A stretch of 64,000 bases of DNA from an uncultured Vampirovibrio sp. (GTDB lineage Bacteria > Cyanobacteriota > Vampirovibrionia > Gastranaerophilales > Gastranaerophilaceae): the NCBI GenBank assembly GCA_910583725.1, contig CAJTXZ010000015.1:1-64000 (forward strand), given 5' to 3'. Below the pieces are notes generated by a model, which saw only the letters and a program-made list of their open reading frames with translations, made no database searches and was not told the origin of the DNA. How positions within the stretch are numbered: the stretch's first letter is position 1; each line of letters starts with the position of its first letter. Shown here one piece after another: positions 44,260 through 55,700 of the stretch. The translations under genes and the position numbers were made by a program.

Positions 44260-45462
44260 CTAAAATAGCCCTATTTGCCCGTTTCCTGCCGGCGGAATTT
44301 TGTACCCGAGATGCACATATGCAGATTTCGTCACCGTTCTGCCCCTCAAAGTCCTCATTAATAGCCCGGATTGCAGTAAATACGGCTCATACACATCTTC
44401 AATAGTCCTGATATCCTCTCCCAGAGCCACTGCCAGCGTTTCTACACCTACGGGCCCGCCGTTATATTTTTCTATAATTAGTCCTAAAAGCGCTCTATCA
44501 GTGTTATCCAGCCCTAAATTATCAATGTTTAAATTTTTTAAGGCCAAATCCGCAATTTTTTTAGTAATTTTTCCGTCGGATTTTACCAGCGCATAGTCGC
44601 TAGCCCGCTTTATCAGGCGGTTTGCGATTCTTGGAGTAGCTCTTGATCTTAGAGCAATTTCCATTGCGCCCTCATCATCAATGTTTGCATTTAAAATTTT
44701 TGCACTTCTTTTCACAATGTGCTGTAACTCAGACGGGGTGTAGAATTCCAGCCTGTGGATAATCCCAAACCTGTCTCTTAACGGGCCTGAGAGCGCACCG
44801 GCCTTGGTTGTTGCGCCAATAAGTGTAAATTTTTGCACAGGCACCCGCATGGTCTTCACTGTCTGGCTTTTCCCGGTTGTAAGGTCAATAAAAAAGTCCT
44901 CCATTGCAGGATATAGTATCTCTTCAGCCACTTTGTTTAAACGGTGAATTTCATCAATAAACAAAATTTCCCCGCCCTTCAAGCTCATCAAAATTCCTAT
45001 AATATCTCTTGGGCGCTCTAATGCAGGCGCAGAGGTGATTTTGATATTCACCCCGCACTCGTTTGCAATTATATTTGCAAGTGTGGTTTTACCAAGCCCC
45101 GGCGGCCCGTAAAATAATAGATGATCAAGCGGCACATTCCTTCTTTTTGAGGCCTCTATTGAAATTTTCAGGGTTTCCTTGAGGGAATTTTGCCCAATAT
45201 ATTCATCAAATGTCTTTGGGCGGATTGTTTTTTCATAGGTTTCATCATACTCGTTTGAAGCAGGTAAAAGCTCCTTGGCTCTTGGGTTTCCGCCTGTTTC
45301 TTTATTTTGACCGCCATCTGATTTTATGCTCGCATCCTGTATAAATTTTTCATCTGTATCTTCGATGAAATTTTCTCCAAACCCTTTACTGGCTTGATTT
45401 TTTGTGCATCTATTTAATTTTTTTTTGGGATAATTTTTATCATCCGCATCTGAAATTATCAT
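44260..45462 (-). CDS. ruvB: Holliday junction branch-migration helicase RuvB
   Basis: RuvB is the AAA+ motor that drives Holliday-junction migration with RuvA. Walker A YGPPGLGKTTLA, Walker B ILFIDEIHRL and the sensor segment LIGATTKAGALSGPLRDRFG are intact. The C-terminal winged helix ends with RTLRGRTVTKSAYVHLG. At 400 residues it is longer than usual because of ~70 polar residues (Asp/Lys/Glu-rich) before RPKTFDEYIGQ. The start ATG at 45462 includes this extension; a later start would give a standard length. Confidence 0.95.
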   Translation of the reverse strand: MIISDADDKNYPKKKLNRCTKNQASKGFGENFIEDTDEKFIQDASIKSDGGQNKETGGNPRAKELLPASNEYDETYEKTIRPKTFDEYIGQNSLKETLKISIEASKRRNVPLDHLLFYGPPGLGKTTLANIIANECGVNIKITSAPALERPRDIIGILMSLKGGEILFIDEIHRLNKVAEEILYPAMEDFFIDLTTGKSQTVKTMRVPVQKFTLIGATTKAGALSGPLRDRFGIIHRLEFYTPSELQHIVKRSAKILNANIDDEGAMEIALRSRATPRIANRLIKRASDYALVKSDGKITKKIADLALKNLNIDNLGLDNTDRALLGLIIEKYNGGPVGVETLAVALGEDIRTIEDVYEPYLLQSGLLMRTLRGRTVTKSAYVHLGYKIPPAGNGQIGLF

Positions 45463-45567
45463 TTAAATCCTTGGTTTACAAAACTTTACAAATGTTTTTT
45501 TAAAAAAGACGCATTAATAAGCTGGCCAAATTGGCTGAAAGCCTTCAAAATGCGTCTTTAAGGTAAT

Positions 45568-46890
45568 TTAGTGAATTAAAAATCTTACATATATATATGC
45601 TGTACTTAATAATAGCGCAAGCATTGTTATTGAAAGACCATATTTTAGAAATCTTACAAAAGATATGGCGTAGCCTTTTTTATGGGCAGTTTCAGAAACA
45701 ATAACGTTTGCAGCAGCGCCTATTATTGTCATATTTCCGCCAAGGCAAGCACCTAAAGATAGGCACCACCAAAGAGGATGTGTGTATTCTGCCCCTTCAA
45801 TGCTTTGGATTGTGGCAAGCATGGGCGCCATAGTCGCAGTATAAGGGATATTATCAATAATACCTGACAAAATTCCTGATGCCCAAAGGATAATCATAGC
45901 TGTTGCAGCCTGAGAACCTTCTGTCACCTTCAATAGCCACTTTGCCATAAGGTCAATTCCGCCAGCAGCCTCAAGTCCGCCAATTATAATGAACAAACCG
46001 ATGAAGAAGAATATCGTATTCCATTCGACATTCATTAAAAGTTTTGCCGGCTTTTCAAAGGCCAAAAGAACACTTGCGCCTATCATCGCAATTAAATATG
46101 TTGGAATGTGCGTTAAATCATGTGTCATAAACCCAAGTATAACAAGGGCTAATACTATTCCTGACCTTATAGCCAGCCCCTTATGCAGGATTGTTCTTGA
46201 ATTGTCAATCTTTGTCACCATCTCCATCTTTTCAGGTGTGCTTTTTAATTGTTTTCTGAATAAGAAAATCAAAATTCCGATTGTCGCAAACAGTATTATA
46301 GCAACAATTCCTGTTAACTCTTTTACAAAATCCATAAAGCTGAATCCTGCAGCTGAGCCTATTATTATATTTGGCGGGTCACCGATTAATGTTGCTGTTC
46401 CGCCTATATTTGAGCATAAAACTTCGGTTATCAAGAACGGAATAGGGTCTAAATCAAGCTTTTTGCAGGCAACAAAGGTAATCGGCATAACAAGAATTAC
46501 TGTTGTGACGTTATCTAAAAATGCGCTGGCAATAGCTGTAAACAGTGCAAGGGCGCACAATACAAGCTTTGGTTTGCCTTTTGTTAATTTTAAAATTTCA
46601 TTTGCCATCCACTTGAACATGCCAGATCTTGCACATATATGTACAATTATCATCATTGAAACAAGTAAAAATATTACATTAAAATCAATAAAATTAATAA
46701 AATATTCACCCAAAGTTTCAGGTGTTTTATTAGAGCTTAAAAGCCCTAAAAACAAAGTAGCACAAGCACCTAAGAGCGCAACTGTCACTTTTGAAATTTT
46801 TTCCCATGCAATAAAAACATACGCTACAATTAGAATAATGGCACTAATCATAACGGCATTTTGCTGCACAATTTCATGCAAACTTTCCAA
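45568..46890 (-). CDS. ArsB/NhaD (ion transporter superfamily) membrane protein
   Basis: This 440-residue protein has about eleven membrane helices. The family motif SAFLDNVTTVILVMPI and NIGGTATLIGDPPNIIIG are clear, repeated in inverted form by SGIIDNIPYTATMAPML and GGNMTIIGAAANVIV. Such proteins are Na+/H+ antiporters (NhaD), arsenite pumps (ArsB) or related carriers. No ars genes flank it, so the ion is undecided. The start is a TTG behind a perfect AGGAGG. Confidence 0.85.
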   Translation of the reverse strand: MESLHEIVQQNAVMISAIILIVAYVFIAWEKISKVTVALLGACATLFLGLLSSNKTPETLGEYFINFIDFNVIFLLVSMMIIVHICARSGMFKWMANEILKLTKGKPKLVLCALALFTAIASAFLDNVTTVILVMPITFVACKKLDLDPIPFLITEVLCSNIGGTATLIGDPPNIIIGSAAGFSFMDFVKELTGIVAIILFATIGILIFLFRKQLKSTPEKMEMVTKIDNSRTILHKGLAIRSGIVLALVILGFMTHDLTHIPTYLIAMIGASVLLAFEKPAKLLMNVEWNTIFFFIGLFIIIGGLEAAGGIDLMAKWLLKVTEGSQAATAMIILWASGILSGIIDNIPYTATMAPMLATIQSIEGAEYTHPLWWCLSLGACLGGNMTIIGAAANVIVSETAHKKGYAISFVRFLKYGLSITMLALLLSTAYIYVRFLIH

Positions 46891-46992
46891 AATTCCTCCT
46901 CGTTATAAAATACTAATCTCCTTAATTTTACCTAATCATAAAATATAGTCAATTTTCACTAATGGAGGTATAATTCACTGTGGAGCAAGCTT

Positions 46993-48204
46993 ATGAAGAA
47001 AATTAAGGACATACCTGTTAATGTAAAAATTGTAACAATTATTCTGATTGTTTTATCCTTCTTTTTGTTTATTAAAAACCTTTATTCCGTCTCTATGGGT
47101 GCTTTTGCCAGGGTTTCTGTTCAAGATGGCTTTAATGTGCCGCTAGGCGCTTCATATCAAATAATACCGCTTGATAATGGCGATGCATTTATTTATAGAA
47201 GCCATGCGATTAAGTACTATGATTTAAAAAACAACAAAATCCGCACAGTTTTTGACTCCGATGCAAACAAAATTTTAAGCAATTCTGCATGTGCAAAGCT
47301 AAACGACGGCAATATCCTGATTACAGGGGGCGGTAGCCCTATGATGAAAAAAATATTAAGCAATACCAGTATTTTTTTGCCGGAAACAAGGCAAATTAAA
47401 AAAGGCCCTGACATGCTAATACCTAGGGCATACCATAGTGCTGTTACCCTTGATGACGGCAGAGTTCTGATTTCAGGCGGCAAAACCGGCAAAATGGCAT
47501 ATTGGCCCGATGTGAGCGATAGAAGGCTTGAATTTTATAACCCCAAAACAAATGAGTTTGAGTACGGCCCTGCTTTGCCCGATACCATATATGGACATAT
47601 GGCTGTTAAATTAAACGATGGAAACGTTCTTATTATCGGCGGCAGAATAGAGGGTGATTTTAAAGAAGGCAATAAGAACTGCTATGCCAGGTTTAACAGG
47701 GATATAATTTTATATAATGTAAAGCTTGATAAAATTGAGTTAATAGGAAGACTTGATAAATTCCAAGCCGTTTTTGAGGTTTTTTGCATTGATGATAAAA
47801 TTTATATTGTAAGCAAAGAACCTGCAGAGGATGCTTTTTGCACCGCCACAAAAAAGAATGATGTAAAATATAAAAATGTAATAATCAAAGAGTTTTTTTA
47901 TGATTCAAAGACCCTAAACCCCCTGGGCGCAGTGGCTTTTCAAGACAAAGAAAATTTTTCTTCAATGCTTCTTTCTAATGATACTCTGTTTTTTTACAAA
48001 AATAACTCAAAGCTGCCATTTAGCCATGCTATAATATTTGACCCAAAAACAAAACGAATGAAGTCTGTTCTTATAAAAACACCCCTCTTTTATACGCAAA
48101 ATACATCAGCCATACTAAAGGATAATGCAGTGCTTACAATAGGGCTTGGAATTTTTTATAATGAGCGTGCTTTAAGATATAATTCAATCCCGTCGTGTCA
48201 TTAA
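46993..48204 (+). CDS. Membrane-anchored Kelch-repeat protein (paralogue 3, intact)
   Basis: The 403-residue protein begins with a basic start and one membrane helix (about residues 11-32). Kelch strands follow: KLNDGNILITGGGS, TLDDGRVLISGG, LEFYNPKTNEFEYGPALP and KLNDGNVLIIGG. It shares the plan and repeat consensus of the island paralogues but is clearly diverged. GGAG lies before the ATG at 46993. It is divergent from the ArsB/NhaD-like gene and followed by a broken copy. Confidence 0.8.
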   Translation: MKKIKDIPVNVKIVTIILIVLSFFLFIKNLYSVSMGAFARVSVQDGFNVPLGASYQIIPLDNGDAFIYRSHAIKYYDLKNNKIRTVFDSDANKILSNSACAKLNDGNILITGGGSPMMKKILSNTSIFLPETRQIKKGPDMLIPRAYHSAVTLDDGRVLISGGKTGKMAYWPDVSDRRLEFYNPKTNEFEYGPALPDTIYGHMAVKLNDGNVLIIGGRIEGDFKEGNKNCYARFNRDIILYNVKLDKIELIGRLDKFQAVFEVFCIDDKIYIVSKEPAEDAFCTATKKNDVKYKNVIIKEFFYDSKTLNPLGAVAFQDKENFSSMLLSNDTLFFYKNNSKLPFSHAIIFDPKTKRMKSVLIKTPLFYTQNTSAILKDNAVLTIGLGIFYNERALRYNSIPSCH

Positions 48205-48242
48205 ATACGCCCGCTTTATTCTTGCATTGTATAATATGAATT

Positions 48243-49092
48243 ATGAAAAATTTTTTAAAAAAACAACAGAAAAATTTTAATTATTTTGGTAATACTAGCA
48301 ATATGTTTCCTTTTTTATTTTAAAATTTCTGCCTCCTTAAAGCTTCATTTTAATCCGTCTTTTCCAAGGGGTGCGGAATATGTAAAGTTAAATGAAGAAA
48401 CAACTTTGGTAATAGGCGGTTATTTTGGGGAATACACCCGGCCTGTTAGCGTGCCTCATATTTATATTTATAATCCTAAAACCGGCATTATTAAGAAAGG
48501 TCCGGATATGCTTTATCCAAGGGTGTTTCATTCTGCAACTATTCTAAATGACGGCAGAATTTTTGTTGCAGGCGGCAATTATATGGCTGCTGTCAGTGTT
48601 TGTGTAACGAAGACGGAATTTTATAATCCCAAGGCTAACAAGTTTGAAAAAGGCCCTGAATTAGAAAACTGTATACCTTCCCATAAGGCGGTTAAAATGG
48701 GTGACGGCAATGTTCTTCTGATTGGCGGTCTAAGGAAATATGCTTACGATGGATTGTATGATTTTGATTATAATCCCGATATTTTAATGTTAGATGTCAA
48801 AACGAATAAGATTGAAAAAATAGCGAAACTTATAAAACCCAGATGTGGTTTTAAGATTTATCAAGAAAATGATAAAATATATATAAAAGATGGTTAGGGC
48901 GCTGGAAATCCAGAGGCAGACTGGGATTATGACCACTATTATTCAAAAAATAATCCAATTGAGGAATTTGATTATAAAACAAAAACCATAAGAATTGTAG
49001 ATAAGCTTCCTTTTGAGTTTAGGCACCCGTTTTTATTTCAAAAAATGCAAAAAATAGACAAACTCTTGAAGCGGAACAAATTTGTCTTTTGA
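48243..49092 (+). pseudogene. Kelch paralogue 4, broken by a frameshift and a nonsense codon
   Basis: An ATG at 48243 opens MKNFLKK but the frame is lost in a run of seven A. One extra A would join it to the frame ILIILVILAICFLFYF, the expected membrane helix. The body shows Kelch strands (TILNDGRIFVAGGN, KMGDGNVLLIGG). TAG at 48895-48897 interrupts it, after which the same frame continues to TGA at 49090-49092 with plausible sequence (DYDHYYSKNNPIEEFDY). The last strands of the propeller are missing, so this is a decayed gene. Confidence 0.75.
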
Positions 49093-49201
49093 TAAACAAC
49101 TAAACCCCGCCAGCCGGCCAAGCGAATTGGACAGTTTATTTTTTATGTTTGTGCTAAAATCTTTAATGATATGAAATTGATTATTGGGGGAATTTTATAA
49201 T

Positions 49202-52123
49202 ATGGGCCTTGTTGACGTATTACTTAAGGTTTTTAAAGATCCAAACGAGAGAAAAATCGCAAAAATCATGCCGGTTGTTGAGCACATTAATCATCTTGAA
49301 GAAGAATTTACCAAACTTTCTGATGATGAACTGAAGGCAAAAACCGCTGAATTTAAAGAAATTTTAGCGAAGCGCGAAAAATCTGAAGATTATAAGACAG
49401 ACAGAGCCCTTGAAAAAGCAGCACTTGATAAAATCCTCCCTGAAGCCTTTGCAACAGTGCGCGAGGCCGGAAGACGCGTTCTTAATATGCGCCATTTTGA
49501 TGTTCAGTTAATTGGCGGTATTTTTCTTCATGAAGGGCATATTGCGGAAATGAGGACAGGCGAAGGCAAGACCCTTGTTGCAACGCTTCCTGCGTATCTT
49601 AATGCCCTGACAGGAAAGGGTGTGCATATAATTACCGTTAATGATTACCTTGCGCAAAGAGATAGAGACTGGATGGGGAGAATTTTTGAATTTTTGGGGC
49701 TAACGGTTGGTGTAATTTTATCAGCTGATAGCTTCGATTTTCAAAAGAAAAAAGCAGCCTATGCGTGTGATATTACCTATGGAACAAATAATGAATTCGG
49801 TTTTGACTATCTTCGCGACAATATGGCAACAAGCACGGATGCACTTGTTCAAAGGCCTTATAATTACGCCATAATTGACGAGGTTGACAGTATTTTGATT
49901 GACGAGGCAAGAACCCCTTTAATTATCTCAGGGCGTCTTGAAAAATCAGCAGAAACATATAAATTAATGGCAAAAGTAGCTCCGGTTTTAGAAAAAGTAA
50001 CCCACTATGAAGTTGATGAAAAAAATAAAAACATAATCATGACAGAAGAAGGCATTGATAAGGCTCAGGAGCTGCTTGGCGTGGATGATTTATTTGATAT
50101 TCAAACACAATATGCTCACCATCTTTTGCAGGCTCTTAAGGCCAAGGAACTGTTTACGCTGGATACTGATTATGTTATCCGCGATAACGAGATTGTGATT
50201 GTTGATGAATTTACGGGCCGTCTTATGCAGGGAAGAAGATGGTCTGACGGGCTTCATCAGGCCATTGAAGCCAAAGAAAACGTGCCAATTCAGGATGAAT
50301 CCCAAACCCTTGCGAGTATTACGTTTCAAAATCTTTTCAGGCTTTATCCCAAGCTATCAGGCATGACAGGTACTGCTATGACAGAGGAAGCTGAATTTGG
50401 CAAAATCTACAACCTTCCTGTAACCGCAATTCCTACTAACAAGCCTGATATTAGGATAAACGAGGCTGATGCTATTTTTAATAGGCAAATAACTAAATAT
50501 AAAGAAGTTGTTAAAGAAATTATAGAAATGGCAAAAATTGGCCGTCCTGTTTTGGTTGGAACAATCAGTATTGAAAAATCTGAGTTAATATCCACGTTAT
50601 TGTCTCAGGCAGGAATTAAGCATAATGTACTGAATGCCAAGCACCATCAAAAAGAAGCCTATATTATAGCGCAGGCTGGCCGTGTGGGCGCTGTTACGAT
50701 TGCAACAAATATGGCAGGAAGAGGAACCGATATTCTTCTTGGCGGAAACCCTGAATATCTTGCAAAAGAAGAATTGGACTCTATGGGAATAACCCCTCAA
50801 AACACGCCTGACTATGAAACAAAAAAAGAAGAAGCACTGGCAAGGGCGCGTGCTATAACAGAGGAAGAACATAAAAAAGTAATTGAGCTTGGCGGATTAC
50901 ATGTTATAGGCACAGAGCGCCATGAATCCCGCCGTATTGATAATCAGCTTAGAGGTCGTGCTGCAAGGCAGGGAGACCCGGGGTCTACTAAATTCTTTTT
51001 ATCGCTTGAAGATGATTTAATGAGAAAATTCGGCGGAAATATTATTGCCCAGTTTATGAGCGATGATATGGTGATAAATTCGCCTTTAATCACAAGACAA
51101 ATTGAATCCGCCCAAAAGAAGGTGGAAGTACATTATTTTGATATCAGAAAAAGCGTTCTTGAATATGATGATGTAATTAATATTCAAAGAGAAAAATTTT
51201 ATGCACAAAGAAAGAAGGTGCTGAATTCTAAAAACCTGAACGCCGATATTGTCTATATGATTGAAAAAGAGGTGGACAAGATTTTAAGACAGTATATTTC
51301 ACCCGATATGTCACCTGCAGAATATGTACCGGATGAATTAAATATGCTGGTGAATGAGATGAAATCTGTCTTTCCGCAGCTCAATACCCTTTCTGTGGAT
51401 GATATTAAGAATTTCAGGTTTAATGAAATGTCCTCCCACCTTAAGAATTTAACCAAGGCAGCATACAGAAACCATGAAAAACTCACAATTGAGAATTTTA
51501 ATGCCGTTGTTGAAAGGTATAAACTTGGTGAAGAGCTCCAGGAGCCTTTTTCAGATGATAATGTTATTCGTCACCTGGAGCGGGATGTACTATTGCAGGT
51601 GATTGATGCAAAATGGATTGACCATCTTGCAAATATTGATGATTTAAAGGATGGCATAGGCCTTGTGGCATACGGCCAAAAAGACCCTCTTATAGAATAC
51701 AAAAAGGGCGCATTTAATTTGTTCAACTCTATGATGTCTGATATTCAGTCTGAAACAGTAAGGCACCTTATGAGAGTAAAATTTGGCGTACAGATAATGT
51801 CGCCTGATAATAGTGAAGTTGCTGACCTTTCTTTAAGTGATGCGCCGATTTCGGGCATGCTGGGCCGAAAAATGACATCTGACGGGCAAATTGAAACCGA
51901 ACTTACAAAGGCTTTAAAGAATTCTACCAATAATGAAATTGAAATTTCCGATAATATTGAAGGTGTACCAGCACCTGGCATGACTTCTGATAATTTAAAT
52001 TCTGCCGGAAATCCTGGTATGCACCAGCCTTATATTGGTGATGACAAGGTCGGAAGAAATGATAAATGCCCCTGCGGCAGCGGCCTTAAATATAAAAACT
52101 GCTGCGGAAAAGATATACAATAG
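49202..52123 (+). CDS. secA: Preprotein translocase ATPase SecA
   Basis: SecA pushes preproteins through SecYEG using ATP. The Walker A region EMRTGEGKTLVATLPAYLNA, VDSILIDEARTPLIISG, TNMAGRGTDILLGG and GLHVIGTERHESRRIDNQLR are intact. The C-terminal zinc motif CPCGSGLKYKNCCG, which binds SecB and phospholipid, is present. The 973 residues are a usual length. The ATG at 49202 sits behind GGGGGAA; an in-frame TTG at 49184 lacks one. Confidence 0.96.
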   Translation: MGLVDVLLKVFKDPNERKIAKIMPVVEHINHLEEEFTKLSDDELKAKTAEFKEILAKREKSEDYKTDRALEKAALDKILPEAFATVREAGRRVLNMRHFDVQLIGGIFLHEGHIAEMRTGEGKTLVATLPAYLNALTGKGVHIITVNDYLAQRDRDWMGRIFEFLGLTVGVILSADSFDFQKKKAAYACDITYGTNNEFGFDYLRDNMATSTDALVQRPYNYAIIDEVDSILIDEARTPLIISGRLEKSAETYKLMAKVAPVLEKVTHYEVDEKNKNIIMTEEGIDKAQELLGVDDLFDIQTQYAHHLLQALKAKELFTLDTDYVIRDNEIVIVDEFTGRLMQGRRWSDGLHQAIEAKENVPIQDESQTLASITFQNLFRLYPKLSGMTGTAMTEEAEFGKIYNLPVTAIPTNKPDIRINEADAIFNRQITKYKEVVKEIIEMAKIGRPVLVGTISIEKSELISTLLSQAGIKHNVLNAKHHQKEAYIIAQAGRVGAVTIATNMAGRGTDILLGGNPEYLAKEELDSMGITPQNTPDYETKKEEALARARAITEEEHKKVIELGGLHVIGTERHESRRIDNQLRGRAARQGDPGSTKFFLSLEDDLMRKFGGNIIAQFMSDDMVINSPLITRQIESAQKKVEVHYFDIRKSVLEYDDVINIQREKFYAQRKKVLNSKNLNADIVYMIEKEVDKILRQYISPDMSPAEYVPDELNMLVNEMKSVFPQLNTLSVDDIKNFRFNEMSSHLKNLTKAAYRNHEKLTIENFNAVVERYKLGEELQEPFSDDNVIRHLERDVLLQVIDAKWIDHLANIDDLKDGIGLVAYGQKDPLIEYKKGAFNLFNSMMSDIQSETVRHLMRVKFGVQIMSPDNSEVADLSLSDAPISGMLGRKMTSDGQIETELTKALKNSTNNEIEISDNIEGVPAPGMTSDNLNSAGNPGMHQPYIGDDKVGRNDKCPCGSGLKYKNCCGKDIQ

Positions 52124-52338
52124 GATTGTCTTTTGTAAAATTGTAAAATATGTTACTTGTGCTTTAATTTATACTGTTGGTTTAAAGCGCTTTTAACCGG
52201 CGTAAAGCATTTAACTAACTTCTTTTTAAGGCAAAATTATTGGCTCTTTTCTGTAAACTCTGCACTATATTTTGCACTGAAATTTTATATCATTTTGCAA
52301 AATAAATTTTTCTGTGATAAAATTTTTATATAACGCGT

Positions 52339-52413
52339 AGCGGTATCGTCTAGGGGTTAGGATAGCAGATTCTCATTCTGTTGACACGGGTTCGAATCCC
52401 GTTACCGCCGCCA
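52339..52413 (+). tRNA. tRNA-Glu (anticodon CTC)
   Basis: The anticodon stem GCAGA/TCTGT encloses TTCTCAT, giving anticodon CTC. The T arm is ACGGG-TTCGAAT-CCCGT. Discriminator G and an encoded CCA follow, both usual for glutamate tRNA. Position 1 (A) faces C at position 72, so the first acceptor pair is a mismatch; the other six pairs are good. Confidence 0.85.
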
Positions 52414-52628
52414 CTATTCACACTTTTCGCTGAATTTTTAACACTATTTATCTAACGGTCTTCGAACCCTGTCATTTCTGACATTTGCAAACAAGCTCGC
52501 AAAGTCCTGTTACCGCCGCCATTATTTACACTTTCGCTGAATTTTTAACATTATTTATCTAACGGTCTTCGAACCCTGTCATTTCTGACATTTGCAAACA
52601 AGCTCGCAAAGTCCCGTTACCGCCGCTT
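52401..52628. repeat. Tandem ~107-bp repeats seeded by the tRNA-Glu 3' end
   Basis: GTTACCGCCGCC recurs at 52401, 52509 and 52616, with periods of 108 and 107. The first two units agree almost base for base, including CTAACGGTCTTCGAACCC and a TGTCA-TTTC-TGACA hairpin. The third is truncated. No ORF fits these units. Confidence 0.8.
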
Positions 52629-52737
52629 ATATATTTATATTATTTTAATGTAAATTTTTGTTAACCTAAAGCGCAATTATTTTTTATCAGGATACTTTAT
52701 ATATATAAAGCACACGATATCCATATTGGAGAAAAAA

Positions 52738-55700
52738 ATGGGATTTTTTAATTCTATCGGACAAGTTGTCAGCAACAGAAAAACATTTAAACAATGGGAA
52801 AAAGACGATGCTGACAGGGCTGCGCAAAGACAAGCCCTCGCTAAGGAAAAACCTGCATCTGAACAGGAATTAAAAAATGCTGCCGCAAAAGGCAAAGTCA
52901 TGATGGATATTGTCGATATTATGGATACGCATTCAGAAGAAGTGGCAGAAAATACCGAAACTGCCGTTATGCCTTTTGCTATGCTTGTACCACTTGTTAC
53001 AGGGGGCTTAAGCGCATTTGCGCTCAATAAATTTTCACTAAAACCAGCCAAAACAAAATTTGATAATGCTACTAACACATTCTTGGCTTCTGATAAGGGT
53101 ATAGAATTATTCAAAATTTCAAAAGACTTAAGAGAGCTTGCAGCTAACGGGGCAGAAGATATTCAAAAATTACATGGAAGTGACCTTGAGCTGTTTAGCA
53201 AAAAGAATCTAAAAATTCTTTCACAATCTAAAAATAAGCAGGTTCAAGAGTTTTATAGCAGAATATTAACACTTCGTAATGCATACAAAAATACCCCTGG
53301 TATTAAAAATTATAACAAAACAGTCGGTATTGCCGGTGCGATTTTTGGAGCAATAAGCCTTGGAAGTTTTATTGCATCAAATATTTATGCAGCAAAAATA
53401 CAGGTAAAAAGTTCAAGAATTGCAAGATGGCAGTCAAGAGAAGATTTAAAAGACCCTAAATATTTTGTCCAATATACGGATGAACAAATTCAAACCGCAA
53501 AAGAAAATATGGAACAAAACGGTACAAAAGCAGAAAAGGGGTTTTTCTCATTCTTTAAAAAATCCAAAGATAAATCCGGATTCAAGTATAATGATAGAGC
53601 TTCTTTAATAGCCACGCTAAAGGATAATAAAAGTTATGACAAGTGGAAGACTGAATACAATCTTGATGAGAGAAAAGTTAAAAGACCTTTAACAAAAGAA
53701 GAAATTATTGAAGCCGAAAAGGATCAGGAAGTTATCCAGAGAGTTACAAAAATTATTAACAACAAAGCTGAAGAATACTCTGAAAATATGGAAACGGCCG
53801 CAGGGGTGTTAATTGGTGCAACACCTTTTCTTGGTATGGGAATTGGCGCCTTAATAAATACAATCGTAACAAAAAGCGGATTAGGTGAAAAATTTTCAGA
53901 CAAAAACTTGAATAAATTATTATCAGAAAGCGCTGTTGGTAATATTGAAAAGGCAAAGTTAAAAAACACTTATGAAGAACTAAAAGCCACAGATGGGCAA
54001 AAATTAGGTTTAATAGGCCTTGCAAATAAAATCGTTAAACAATGCGACTATATTTCAGATTTATGGAATGCAACAAAACAAACAGCCCCAAACGCAACGG
54101 GCCTTAGCAAAGCTCTCGACACGGTGAAAAGATTAAAAAATGTCGCTTTCACAACCAAATACGGAAGAAATATGGTAATTGGATATGCTGGAACCATCGT
54201 TACGGGTATAGTAGGAGCATTGATAGGATTAAAGCTTCAAAAAGCTTCTGCAAGAGCTGGAAGATATAAGGCAAAACGCGAACTGCAGCAGGACAGTAAT
54301 AATTTTATCGGTTATACTAATGAACAATTCTCCCAAGTGAGCAATGTCAAGGCTGAGAAAAAATCTGCACTTGCTAAGTTTGGCAATTACATGACATTTA
54401 TACCGCGCGTTATTAAAGATTATAGAAACTATGAAAAATACAGAAAAACACAAGCCAAACAAGACAAAGAACTTTTAAATGAACTTGTAAAACTTGATGT
54501 ATCTGATAAGCAGCTAAAGGAAGCAAAAAACCTTCAAAGAAAACTATTTACAACCTTTGAAAGTGTTGATGATAAGTCTCAGGAATATTCAGAATCAGTA
54601 GAAGCTGTTAATGAGATGAGCCAGCCATTTTTACCATATCTAGCCTTAGGTATAGCATCAATACCTCTTGTAATAGGCGGACTTAAAATTAAAAAGGGCG
54701 GCGCGCCAAAAATTGTAGAAACAGTTACATCATTTCTTGCAAAACATACAGCATTCTTAAAAGGCAAATCTACAAATAAATATTGCAATGAAGTATCTCA
54801 AAATATTTCAAGCATAGTGGAGATGCAAAAACTTGCTGCACCCGAAGAAACTAAGGCAAGGATAATGGAAATCATAAACAAGATATCGGGCGATTCTAAT
54901 GAGGCAAAAGTAATAAAAGATATTCTGAATTCACTACAATCAATCAAAGGACAAGATAATGAACTAAAAGCCTTTCTGAATATGCTTGCTGAAAACCCCA
55001 TGTTTAAAAATACCTCAAAGGCAGAGATGAGTGAAGCATTAAATTCGCTATCAGAGTTGCTTTCATCTTCATCTGAGATATTTAAATTAATGCCCGGCGC
55101 AAATGAAGCAGCAACAAAAATTATATCTGAATTAAGCAATGTGACAGAAAGTTGTGATAATTTCAGCGAAGCAGCCAGAAAACTTTTAGATAAATATGGA
55201 GACAGGCTGCCAAAAGATGTTAAGATTTCAGACTATGCAAATATTGTAGATACAATCAAAGGCAAAATTAATACAGAAGCCGTATGGCAGTTTGGCGGAA
55301 AAATCAAAAACTCCGTAAAAACACCAATAAAGGCAACACTTGGAGCTGCAGATGCCGCTTTAAAAGAAGAAATTAAAAATGGCAACTGGCGCGAACTTGG
55401 AAAGAAACTTAAAGATATTATGCCAAGTGGCTCAGTTTATCAAAGGTTGATTAATAATATTATTAATTCTTCAATGACTGACGAACAGGCACTTAAGATA
55501 TATAAAAATATTCAAATAATACTGGATAATATGCCAAAAGAAGAGTCAACAAAAATTATGAAAACTTGCATAGATGAATTTGCAAAAAATCCTCAAAAAT
55601 TTATGCAGGCCCTTAATGATGGCGATTTAAGCGCAGCATTTTTAACAAAAGGTGTAGTAGCAATTCCTGTAGTGGGAAGCGCAGCATATACTGCCCTAAC

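Noticed and set aside
45989..46948. 319-codon plus-strand ORF antisense to the ArsB/NhaD-like gene
   Set aside because: It mirrors a real transporter with intact motifs on the minus strand. Such long antisense frames are a codon-usage shadow.
52401..52628. CRISPR array
   Set aside because: There are only two full units of ~107 bp, the spacers are identical and the units carry tRNA sequence. This is tandem duplication.
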